This document shows, piece by piece, positions 25,347-33,083 of a stretch of 64,000 nucleotides of DNA. The translations under genes were made by a program, and so were the position numbers. The notes below the pieces were generated by a model that did not search any database, was not told the DNA's origin, and worked only from the letters and a program-made list of their open reading frames with translations. The stretch comes from an uncultured Armatimonadota bacterium (GTDB lineage Bacteria > Armatimonadota > Fimbriimonadia > Fimbriimonadales > Fimbriimonadaceae). Position 1 is the first letter of the stretch. Each line of letters starts with the position of its first letter. The stretch spans positions 1-64,000 of the forward strand of contig CAIYMO010000021.1 in assembly GCA_903927345.1 (NCBI GenBank). Reading direction: 5' to 3'.

Positions 25347-25580
25347 TTAGATTATGACGCACGAAGTGCGCAAATCATTCTGCTCAACTTTTGCAATCGT
25401 GTTTCCGGGGATTGCCAGTTTTGGGGCGTAGCGAATGTCGATTACTCTTCCCGCTGGCTTTAGACGAGGAAACATCGTTGTTTCTTCTTCGACAGAACGT
25501 TTGGCGATGGACTCTAGTTCCTTCAGTAATGAGTTAACTGCTGCATCAGTGATGGCGAAGTAGGTCGCGAGTTCCAACAA
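25347..25580 (-). CDS. small protein, unknown (TTG start)
   Basis: A 77-codon frame that begins with TTG next to the terminator of the dockerin gene; an internal ATG at codon 36 is the alternative. The text (ELATYFAITDAAVNSLLKELESIAKRS, then GRVIDIRYAPKLAIPGNTIAKVEQN) is plausible protein with a helical first half and a beta second half. No family is recognised. The start next to a hairpin and T-run makes the annotation uncertain. Confidence 0.35.
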   Translation of the reverse strand: MLELATYFAITDAAVNSLLKELESIAKRSVEEETTMFPRLKPAGRVIDIRYAPKLAIPGNTIAKVEQNDLRTSCVII

Positions 25581-25612
25581 AAAATCCCTCTCGCGTCAGC
25601 GAGAGGGATTTT
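25576..25612 (-). terminator. intrinsic terminator of the dockerin operon
   Basis: A 14-bp perfect stem (aaaatccctctcgc, 25581-25594 with 25599-25612) with loop gtca. The minus-strand product ends in a run of Ts. Confidence 0.9.
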
Positions 25613-25628
25613 GAGAGCAGTGGAGGAG

Positions 25629-28127
25629 TTACTGTCCGCTGAGGCCTAGGTTTGCTCGGAGGATAGCAAAGTCTAGGTTTCCGACAGTTCCGTCGCCGTT
25701 AAGGTCGGCTCCGTCGTTCCAGTTGCTGCTGGACGAGTTTGCTCCCCATGCGGCGCGCATGATGGTGTAGTCGGTGTTGTTCACGGTGTTGTTTCCGTCG
25801 ACGTCTCCGTTGGTCAGGGTGTAGCTGAGTCCGCTGGCACCGCTGAGGCTGAGAGTGACGTTGTTCACGACACCGAGGAATCGCTTACCTGCCTTGACTC
25901 GGAGCTTGTAGCTACCCGAGAGTTGGGTCGTGGTGAACGCGAACGTGTTTCCTGCGCCGAGACCGGTTAGGTTGACAGTTTGGAGAACGGCGTTCGATGT
26001 TGCATCTCGCAGCTCAAGCGTGAACGGAAGGTTTGCGCTGCTACCAACAAAGTTGGAGAGCGTAAGCGATCCGCTGACATTCTTGACGAGCTGGTTGACG
26101 GTGATTCCGTTGGTGACGGAAACCGATTGGCCGTCAGGGTTGGTAACGGTGACGTTACGGGTTCCGACAGCAGCGGTCTCGGCCACAGTGACGTTCGCAA
26201 CGATCTGGGTTGGGGTCCAGGTGAACGAGTTCACCGTGATTCCGGCGCCACAGTTGATGCTGAGGTGATCCGGGTAGCTGGCGTCTGGGTTAAAGAAGCC
26301 AGTGCCGTTGATCGTGACGTTGGTGGTAGCACCTTGGGTGATTCCAGCTGCGGTCATGGATGCGGTCGGCGCGGCCGAGAGCATCTTGATCGCTCGGACC
26401 GTCCAGGAGTTGTTTGCGTTGCAATACTCTTGGAAGGACCAGATCGACATACCGTCTCGTGGGTCGACCGACGTGGTTGAGTAGTCACCCCATCGCTGAC
26501 CACCGGTGGTGTTTTGCGCGAGGTAGTAGTTGGCGCCCTGAACCAGAGTGCCAAGGTTGGTCATGGTTCCAAGAGTATCGGAGGCGAGGCGCTGAGCACC
26601 GCCAACGGATGGTTGACCCGTGTTCGCTGCGTTGTTACCGCCACCTCGGGTGAGACCCATGAAAGCGTGACCCTGTACGTTCATTGCCACGGAAGGAATC
26701 CAGTGGTTGAAGTTTGTTGAGCCCGACGTGGAGTCGAAAACGGTACCAGACTGGGTAACCGTCAGAGTTCCTGAGAATGGGTTTGTGAGCTGATACCAGC
26801 GTGAGCCGTATCGGTTCGTTGAGGTACCTGAAGTAGCAGTACTGACCGCAGATCCTGCGTTGTTAACGTTGATGTTGTGAGCAGTCCAGATCGACCGATT
26901 TCCGGCTGAGTCCGCAAAGATTCTGGCTTGGAAGAGGCGATCGTCAACAACCGATGCGAATCTCGCAGTTCCGCTTGCCGACGGGATTCGAGCCTTCGTG
27001 CCTGAGTCCAGGTTTGTTGCAGTTACGGTGAGCGCAATGTCTCCACTTACTGAGAACGTACTTGGGGCGGTGAATCCGATTCTTCGAGCGTACAAGGTTC
27101 CAAAGGTTGCTCCATCGACTCCAACATAAACGCCACTTGTTGCGCTTGGATCATCGTTGGTGCACGGCTGTGGGGTGTACATGCCCTGGAACGTGGTGGT
27201 GTTCAGCGTGGTTCCAAGGTCCGCCACAGCTGGGGAGCCAGCAAGTAGGGAAGCCTTTGGGAAGGCGTACATGTTGCAGTTGACAAACGAGGTGGTGCTG
27301 AACTTGTTCGTTCCTGTGTAAACGGCATTAGCATCAACGCCAAGAGTTTCGTAGTCTGCAAATGTGCCTGTCTCCGGAACCCAACCAGTCATTGTCCAAG
27401 TGGTGGAAGGCGAGCTGAGGTCTTCGCCCGAACTCCACGCGATGAGAACCGCGTTTCCGACGGACATGCCACCTGAGTTGTTCGAAGTCTGAATACCAGC
27501 CATGAACCATCGGTTGGTGAGTCGGTCGAAGACGACACGAGGGTCGCTCACACCGAGGCCAGAAGTGCTGGCGCCAAATGTTGCGTTGAGAGGGGAGAAG
27601 AACGCATCCGCAGTGAGGTTCATCAGCGTCAACGTGCCTGAGCGATTGTAAGATCGAATTCGACCGTTTGCGGCGACAATGACAGAAGTCAGTCCTGCGT
27701 CACCGCAGCTGTCTGGAGGAATGTATCCTGATGAGCCAAGATTCGGCCCGTCCCAGCTTGTGCTCAAGGAAAACAGGGGACCCTTGTTGCGAATTGGAGG
27801 TCCAACTACACCGCCATCGTTAAGACCGATGTTGTTCGTTGATCCGAGGATTCTGGCAAGGTCGTAATCGGTTCCTACTGCAGGTGGCCACTGTGGTCCT
27901 TTTGGAGAAGCGGGGTTGACAGGGCGAATAGGATCTCGTTCGATCTCCTCCCGTCGGCGCTCATTGGCTCCCTTAGGGGCCGGATATAGTCCAGAAATGC
28001 GTCGCAGTTGCTCAAGTGAAATCGTCTTTGTTCCGACCTTTACTGGCGTAGCAACGACAGTTTGGTCTGCGACAACGATGCTTGAGATGAAGAGCGAAGC
28101 TAGGATTGCAAGGGATCGAATTCTCAT
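25629..28127 (-). CDS. large secreted protein with IPT/TIG-like and dockerin type I domains
   Basis: An 832-residue protein with a signal peptide (MRIRSLAILASLFISSIVVA). The body (about 100-580) is a beta-rich repeat region with Asn/Ser/Thr/Gly bias, probably a propeller. Near 590-660 comes an IPT/TIG-like segment (GITQGATTNVTINGTGF, then ITVNSFTWTPTQIVANVTV). The last 60 residues hold a dockerin with two calcium-binding loops, DVDGNNTVNNTDY and DLNGDGTVGNLDF. Dockerins bind cohesins in cellulosomes, but many non-cellulolytic bacteria carry them as stand-alone modules. The ATG overlaps the PEP-CTERM gene stop (ATGA). A strong terminator follows. Confidence 0.85.
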   Translation of the reverse strand: MRIRSLAILASLFISSIVVADQTVVATPVKVGTKTISLEQLRRISGLYPAPKGANERRREEIERDPIRPVNPASPKGPQWPPAVGTDYDLARILGSTNNIGLNDGGVVGPPIRNKGPLFSLSTSWDGPNLGSSGYIPPDSCGDAGLTSVIVAANGRIRSYNRSGTLTLMNLTADAFFSPLNATFGASTSGLGVSDPRVVFDRLTNRWFMAGIQTSNNSGGMSVGNAVLIAWSSGEDLSSPSTTWTMTGWVPETGTFADYETLGVDANAVYTGTNKFSTTSFVNCNMYAFPKASLLAGSPAVADLGTTLNTTTFQGMYTPQPCTNDDPSATSGVYVGVDGATFGTLYARRIGFTAPSTFSVSGDIALTVTATNLDSGTKARIPSASGTARFASVVDDRLFQARIFADSAGNRSIWTAHNINVNNAGSAVSTATSGTSTNRYGSRWYQLTNPFSGTLTVTQSGTVFDSTSGSTNFNHWIPSVAMNVQGHAFMGLTRGGGNNAANTGQPSVGGAQRLASDTLGTMTNLGTLVQGANYYLAQNTTGGQRWGDYSTTSVDPRDGMSIWSFQEYCNANNSWTVRAIKMLSAAPTASMTAAGITQGATTNVTINGTGFFNPDASYPDHLSINCGAGITVNSFTWTPTQIVANVTVAETAAVGTRNVTVTNPDGQSVSVTNGITVNQLVKNVSGSLTLSNFVGSSANLPFTLELRDATSNAVLQTVNLTGLGAGNTFAFTTTQLSGSYKLRVKAGKRFLGVVNNVTLSLSGASGLSYTLTNGDVDGNNTVNNTDYTIMRAAWGANSSSSNWNDGADLNGDGTVGNLDFAILRANLGLSGQ

Positions 28128-28807
28128 GCTGATTTCCTCTTGCGTCGAGCAAGGGCTGCGAGCCCGAGACCGACGGCAGCGATGGAAGCTGGTTCTGGGA
28201 CGACTTCAATGGTGACGTTGTAGCTATTTGCTCCAGCGGCGGCGAATGAGTCGTTGAGAGCGTAGGAGCTCCAGTTATCGGCTGGGCTCGCTCCGTTGAG
28301 GGTTGAGAACACGGTAACGGTTCTTGTGTCGCCGAACGAGAGTGCGCCGACGTTTAGGACGATGTCGAAGACCTTTGATCCTGCCCCGTCGATCGATCCG
28401 AAGTTTCCGGTAAGCAAAGTTGAACTTGCGTAGGTTCCGTAGGGTCGGCTACCAGAGGCTCCAAATCCGCCGCCTTGTTGAACGCTGAGATCACCGGTGG
28501 AGAACGGTGCGCTCCAGCTCAGCGAGTTAAAGGTGAGACCGCTACCAGCTGGGGTTGCGCCTGTTCCAACGGTTGACGTGGTGTCGTATCCGAACATCGT
28601 ATCAAGGCCGATCAGGTTGCCCATTCCTGCGGTCTTAGCGTAAACAGCCAAGGATACGGTCGAGTTCGGCATCACATAGATGGTCGAAGGAGTGAGCGAG
28701 GATGAATCGCCCGTTTTGTTAACCCAGTAGCTAAGAGACTGTGCCTGGCTGAGGGATGCCCCGCCTAGAATCACAACTCCCAATAAAAATCGGTTTGCCG
28801 TAATCAT
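28124..28807 (-). CDS. PEP-CTERM sorting-domain protein
   Basis: A 227-residue exported protein. The start is placed at the ATG at 28807 (MITANRFLLGVVILGGASLSQAQ); the frame begins at a TTG four codons earlier. The C terminus has the complete exosortase signal: VPEPAS, a hydrophobic helix (IAAVGLGLAALA) and a basic tail (RRKRKSA). The mature part (about 25-195) is beta-rich and resembles a cohesin-like sandwich (TIYVMPNSTVSLAVYAKTAG, then VFDIVLNVGALSFGDTRTVTVF). It is coupled to the dockerin protein by ATGA. Confidence 0.88.
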   Translation of the reverse strand: MITANRFLLGVVILGGASLSQAQSLSYWVNKTGDSSSLTPSTIYVMPNSTVSLAVYAKTAGMGNLIGLDTMFGYDTTSTVGTGATPAGSGLTFNSLSWSAPFSTGDLSVQQGGGFGASGSRPYGTYASSTLLTGNFGSIDGAGSKVFDIVLNVGALSFGDTRTVTVFSTLNGASPADNWSSYALNDSFAAAGANSYNVTIEVVPEPASIAAVGLGLAALARRKRKSA

Positions 28808-28819
28808 TGCTAATACCAA

Positions 28820-28846
28820 ATCACTCGAAATTGCTTTCGAAGTGAT
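28820..28846. promoter_or_regulatory. inverted repeat upstream of PEP-CTERM/dockerin operon
   Basis: ATCACTCGAAA - ttgc - TTTCGAAGTGAT, an 11-bp inverted repeat with one unpaired base, 13 bases upstream of the ATG at 28807. It could be an operator or an mRNA-leader hairpin. Confidence 0.45.
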
Positions 28847-28913
28847 GCAATGTTAACACATCACTCTAGGTTTTCTGGTGCCTTGTGGAAAACCAGGCAA
28901 AGTAGCCTAGCGC

Positions 28914-29270
28914 TTAGTGCCGACCACGGCTCTTTGAGTAGAGATAGATGCCTCGGTTTGCGACCATTGAACCTGATCCGGCCATAAAAAGCAGGAAGAC
29001 GATTTTGACGACAATGTCGGCAAGCGCGTTCACCGTGGTTGCTACGTCGAGGGGCTTTCCTGGCTCGATTTTTAGAGCGACCTTAGGCGGAATTCGGTAC
29101 ATGTCGTACGCCAATCGGAAGACCATCACAATCAGAGCAATGCCTCCGAGGAAGACGGCCAGACCGACGAGAGAACCGAGCCAATCGCGTCGACGAGGCG
29201 GAATACCGCCAGACGCTCCGCCCTGCGAAGTGCTTTCCTCGTCCATGAGTTCGTCGCTCATCTCATCCAT
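28914..29270 (-). CDS. small membrane protein, unknown
   Basis: A 118-residue protein with an acidic N terminus (MDEMSDELMDEESTSQ), one strong membrane helix (LVGLAVFLGGIALIVMVFRL, about 34-53) and a second near 85-101 (IVVKIVFLLFMAGSGSMV). The tail is basic. It starts 6 bases after the MFS gene and is probably in its operon. No family is recognised. Confidence 0.65.
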   Translation of the reverse strand: MDEMSDELMDEESTSQGGASGGIPPRRRDWLGSLVGLAVFLGGIALIVMVFRLAYDMYRIPPKVALKIEPGKPLDVATTVNALADIVVKIVFLLFMAGSGSMVANRGIYLYSKSRGRH

Positions 29271-29276
29271 CTTAGC

Positions 29277-30554
29277 CTAGTGGACCATTCCTGCGGAAGG
29301 TTCGTTGTCGGTTGATGGGTCAGAAGGCTTGAGAACAACCCACGCAAGGACCGCAGGAATCGTTGCCAGGGCCGCTCCATATAGGTACGGATAGCTTGGA
29401 TTGTGTTGGAAAAGCCAGTTGGCAAAGAGTGGACCGATGATTCGGGCGAGCGAGCCGAGAGATTGCGTGAGGCCCATGATGCTGCCTTGCATCTCGCGCG
29501 GGGCGCGACGTGAGACTAGGCTGTTCATGCTCGGCATCGAGAGGCCGTTGGTAAAGCCGAGGGCGATCGTTCCAAATATTCCGGGGAAGTATTGGGGAAT
29601 GAACGGGACCGAGGCAAAGACGGGTACGAAGGCGGTGTAGAAAACGCGGACGGTTTTGAGCTCGCCTAGCTTAGGCATGATGATTCGCGCAAGACCGCCT
29701 TGGGTGATTGCGCCAGTGATTCCGACAACAAGGAGGATGACCGAGCCAAAAGTTTTGACGTGTTCTTGGGCGACTCTGAAGATCCAGTTGGGGTCGGCAA
29801 GGAGTCGGAAGTATGTGGTCTCTAGATTAGTGAACGCGAGGTTCATCATAAAGAACATCCCGAGCAGGATGGCTAAGCCAGGCACATTTAACGCTTCTCG
29901 CAAGAGCGTTACGAGCGACTTCTTGACTGCATCTTGACGGCTAGTATTCGACTCCCTGACAAGCAAGTAAATCAGGACGAAGTTGATCGCAGAGAGGATT
30001 GCGGCGGTATAGCCAAGGAGAAGCGGACTGTCCTTACCAACGGCAAGCAGACCGGCGCCGAGGGCGGGGCCGATAATGAATCCGACACCGAATGCAGCAC
30101 CGAGAAGGCCAAGCTTGGGGCCGCGTTCTTCCGGCTTCGTGACATCAGCGACATAAGCGAAGGCGACACCTAGATTTGCCGCGGCGATACCACTTAAGGC
30201 TCGGGATAGCCAGAGTAGCCAGATGGTGTCCGCGTGGGCGTAGAGGAAGTAAGCGACAACACTCAGGGCGCTTGAGCCAAGGAGAACGATTCGACGTCCT
30301 TTGATATCGCTGAGGCGTCCCAGCCAGGTTCCGGTTAGGAGTTGTGCGATGGAGTAGACGGACTGTCCGAAACCGACCATGAGTCCGACCTCGACAGCCG
30401 TGCTGGGCTTGCCAAGGAATGCGGTTGCCAAACCCTCACCACGAAGCTGTAGATCCGGGATGAACATCGCAAAGCCGAGAAGATCCAGGAAAACGGTAAG
30501 GATGAGCGGGAGCAACGAGGGAGCTTTCGAATTCGTTGCTGCAGGTTGGGACAT
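29277..30554 (-). CDS. major facilitator superfamily transporter
   Basis: A 425-residue, 12-helix MFS protein. The family loop between helices 2 and 3 is GRLSDIKGRRIVLLGSSALS, and the helix 4-5 region carries PEERGPKLGLLGAAFGVGFIIGPALGA, which resembles drug/H+ antiporters of the TetA/Bcr group. The substrate is unknown. A TATTCT box lies 10 bases before the ATG. It diverges from the sugar ABC operon, with a palindrome between them. Confidence 0.88.
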   Translation of the reverse strand: MSQPAATNSKAPSLLPLILTVFLDLLGFAMFIPDLQLRGEGLATAFLGKPSTAVEVGLMVGFGQSVYSIAQLLTGTWLGRLSDIKGRRIVLLGSSALSVVAYFLYAHADTIWLLWLSRALSGIAAANLGVAFAYVADVTKPEERGPKLGLLGAAFGVGFIIGPALGAGLLAVGKDSPLLLGYTAAILSAINFVLIYLLVRESNTSRQDAVKKSLVTLLREALNVPGLAILLGMFFMMNLAFTNLETTYFRLLADPNWIFRVAQEHVKTFGSVILLVVGITGAITQGGLARIIMPKLGELKTVRVFYTAFVPVFASVPFIPQYFPGIFGTIALGFTNGLSMPSMNSLVSRRAPREMQGSIMGLTQSLGSLARIIGPLFANWLFQHNPSYPYLYGAALATIPAVLAWVVLKPSDPSTDNEPSAGMVH

Positions 30555-30601
30555 ACGGTTTGTGAGAATACCTAGCGGGCAGGAACCTCACCGAAATCAA
30601 C

Positions 30602-30621
30602 TTGTGAATTCGTATTCACAA
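30602..30621. promoter_or_regulatory. 20-bp perfect palindromic operator candidate
   Basis: TTGTGAAT - tcgt - ATTCACAA, two perfect 8-bp arms. It lies in the divergent region between the MFS gene and the sugar ABC operon, over the expected -35 position of a TGTAAT box (30635-30640). Symmetry and position fit a LacI- or GntR-type repressor site. No such regulator gene is adjacent. Confidence 0.65.
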
Positions 30622-30656
30622 AATTGCAAAGTAGTGTAATAATGGTTCTGAGTTCG

Positions 30657-33083
30657 ATGAAGAGCCGATTCGTTTACGTCGTTGGGTGCCTGTTAGGGTT
30701 AGTTGCGAGTGGTTTCGCTCAGCAAGCCCGCAAAGAGGTGGTGTTCTGGGGTCTTTCGATGGGTCCGGATTCGAAGGGGCAGGATGCGGTTCTGCGAGCC
30801 TTTGAGGAGCGAAATCCTGACCTCAAGATCAAACTGCTCAGCATGGGCGCGGGCCGGATGGACCCGCAGAAGTTGATGACTTCCATTGTCGGAAACGTCG
30901 CTCCAGACGTGATCAGCCAGGACCGGTTTACGATTTCCGACTGGGCTTCTCGTGGTGCGTTCCTCCAGCTTGACGACTATATCTCGCGAGATGCAGCGAA
31001 AGATCCGCTGTGCCCGACTCCGGATCAGTATTATCCGGCGACTTGGGCCGAGGCTCAGTACGAAGGGAAAACCTTCGCAATTCCGACCGGAGCTGACAAC
31101 CGTGTTTTGTATTGGAACCGGAAGATTTTCAAGGAGAGCGAAGCGGATCTTGTACGTAATGGGTGTGATCCGACACGACCGCCCCGAACGTGGTCCGAGC
31201 TTCTGAAGTACAGCGAGGCGATCACCAAATTTGACAAGAACGGTCGGATTGTTCGGGCTGGGTTTATGCCCAATTTCGGTAATTCATGGCTGTACATGTT
31301 TGCCTTCATGAACAACGCTGAGTTCTTGAGTAAGGACGGCCGCACCTGCACGATGAACACTCCTGAAGCTCGTGAGGCGCTTGACTTCATGGTCAAGGGT
31401 TACAAGATCGTCGGTGGGTACGAGATGTCCGAGAAGTTTAAGAGCGGCTTCCAAGGTAAAGAAAATGATCCATTCATTCTCGGCCAGGTCGCGATGAAAA
31501 TCGACGGCGAGTGGATTTTGAACGACCTCGCACGTTATGCGCCGTCGCTTGACTTCCAGTGCGCCCCGCCCCCAGTTCCTGACGATCGTTACAACAAGGT
31601 TGGGCGATTCAAGAATGAGAAGGATCGGTTCATCACTTGGGTCGGGGGATCTTCACTCGCGATTCCAAAAGGTGCTCGGAATCCGGCTGATGCGTGGCGA
31701 TTCATCAAGTTCATGACCTCGTTCGAGGGACGAATGATTGAATACCGTGCCCAGGCTGCTTGGGAAAAGCAGCGGGATCGGACGTTTATGCCGCGGCAGA
31801 TGGCGCACAAAGCGGGCAACGAAGAGGCCTCGAGAGTCTTTGCGCCGAAGTTTGGTAACTACGGGCAGGCGCTTGCGATGCACACTGAGATCTCCAACTT
31901 CAGCCGAATCCGTCCAGCGACCTTTGTCGGCCAGTTGATTTGGCAAGAGCATGTCCGGGCCATGGAAGCAGCGTGCTTTGGAAAGGAAACGAGCGAAAGT
32001 GCGCTCGCCTCGGCGCAGGCGAATGTACAGCGGGATCTGGATGCGTTCTATAACAAAAGTCGCTATCCGGAGATCGATTTGCGGTTCCCCGGGGTTGTCG
32101 GAGTTCTGGGCCTTCTGGGTTTTATAGCCTTCTTTGTTTGGCAGTTTAAGAGAGAGAAGATTGGTCGACTGGAGCGTCAGGAAGCGAAGTGGGCTTACCT
32201 GTTTATCTCACCTTGGGTGATCGGTTTCATGCTGCTGACCATTGGGCCAATGATGGCTTCGTTGTTCTTCACGTTTACCCAGTGGGACGTTCTGAACGAG
32301 GCTCGATGGGTTGGACTGAAGAACTATGAGGACATGTTTGGGAGCGATCGTAAGATGGTCTTCAAGGCGCTTGGTAATGCGGCGTACCTGGCAGGGGTCG
32401 GTGTTCCGCTTGGTTTGACGACCGGACTCCTGATTGCCTTGCTGCTGAATGCGGCCGCACGCGGAATCCGGGTTTATCGAACAATCTTCTATCTTCCAGC
32501 AATCGTTCCGGGAATTGCGAGCGCGGTGCTCTGGTCGTGGGTTCTCAACCCGGAACCGGTCAAGGGCCTCATCAACGCTTATTGGAATGTGACACTTACG
32601 CCGTGGCTCGGTGTACAACCCCCAGGGTGGATCCAGTCGGCCGAGTGGTGTAAGCCGGCATTGATTCTAATGGGTCTTTGGGGTGCGGGGAGCGGCATGG
32701 TGTTGTGGCTTGCCGGGCTCAAGGGTGTTCCGACCAGCCTTTACGAGGCTGCGTCTTTGGACGGAGCAAATGCGAAGCAGACCTTCTGGTCAATCACATT
32801 CCCTCAGCTAACACCTTTGGTGTTCTTCAATACGGTTATGGGATTCATTGGGTCGCTCCAGGAGTTTGATCGCGTGTACGTTATGCGACCTTCCCTTGAT
32901 GGCCCGGTGGGCCCAGATGACGCGATGATGACGCCGGTCTATCTGCTGTTCAACAACGGGTTTGGCTTGTTCAAAATGGGATACGCGTCAGCACTTGCAT
33001 GGCTTGTTTTTGTCATTGTTGTACTCATAACGTTCATCCAGTTTAAGCTGAAGAACCGATGGGTTCACGAGGAGGTTAAGTAA
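30657..33083 (+). CDS. ABC sugar transporter: solute-binding protein fused to MalF-type permease
   Basis: An 808-residue fusion. Residues 1-25 are a signal peptide (MKSRFVYVVGCLLGLVASGFAQ). Residues about 27-455 are a family 1 (MalE-like) solute-binding protein (EVVFWGLSMGPDSKGQDAVLRAFEERNPDLKI, NRVLYWNRKIFKE). A membrane helix follows at about 478-497, then residues ~515-808 form a MalF/UgpA-type permease with the EAA loop EAASLDGANAKQTFWSITFPQ that contacts the ATPase. The ATG at 30657 is chosen; ATG at 30642 is nearly inside the -10 box. The stop and next ATG overlap as TAATG. No ATPase gene is nearby. Confidence 0.88.
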   Translation: MKSRFVYVVGCLLGLVASGFAQQARKEVVFWGLSMGPDSKGQDAVLRAFEERNPDLKIKLLSMGAGRMDPQKLMTSIVGNVAPDVISQDRFTISDWASRGAFLQLDDYISRDAAKDPLCPTPDQYYPATWAEAQYEGKTFAIPTGADNRVLYWNRKIFKESEADLVRNGCDPTRPPRTWSELLKYSEAITKFDKNGRIVRAGFMPNFGNSWLYMFAFMNNAEFLSKDGRTCTMNTPEAREALDFMVKGYKIVGGYEMSEKFKSGFQGKENDPFILGQVAMKIDGEWILNDLARYAPSLDFQCAPPPVPDDRYNKVGRFKNEKDRFITWVGGSSLAIPKGARNPADAWRFIKFMTSFEGRMIEYRAQAAWEKQRDRTFMPRQMAHKAGNEEASRVFAPKFGNYGQALAMHTEISNFSRIRPATFVGQLIWQEHVRAMEAACFGKETSESALASAQANVQRDLDAFYNKSRYPEIDLRFPGVVGVLGLLGFIAFFVWQFKREKIGRLERQEAKWAYLFISPWVIGFMLLTIGPMMASLFFTFTQWDVLNEARWVGLKNYEDMFGSDRKMVFKALGNAAYLAGVGVPLGLTTGLLIALLLNAAARGIRVYRTIFYLPAIVPGIASAVLWSWVLNPEPVKGLINAYWNVTLTPWLGVQPPGWIQSAEWCKPALILMGLWGAGSGMVLWLAGLKGVPTSLYEAASLDGANAKQTFWSITFPQLTPLVFFNTVMGFIGSLQEFDRVYVMRPSLDGPVGPDDAMMTPVYLLFNNGFGLFKMGYASALAWLVFVIVVLITFIQFKLKNRWVHEEVK

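Noticed and set aside
25629-28127. Reading the dockerin protein as proof of a cellulosome
   Set aside because: There is no scaffoldin, no clear cohesin and no dockerin-bearing cellulase here; single dockerins are common in unrelated bacteria.
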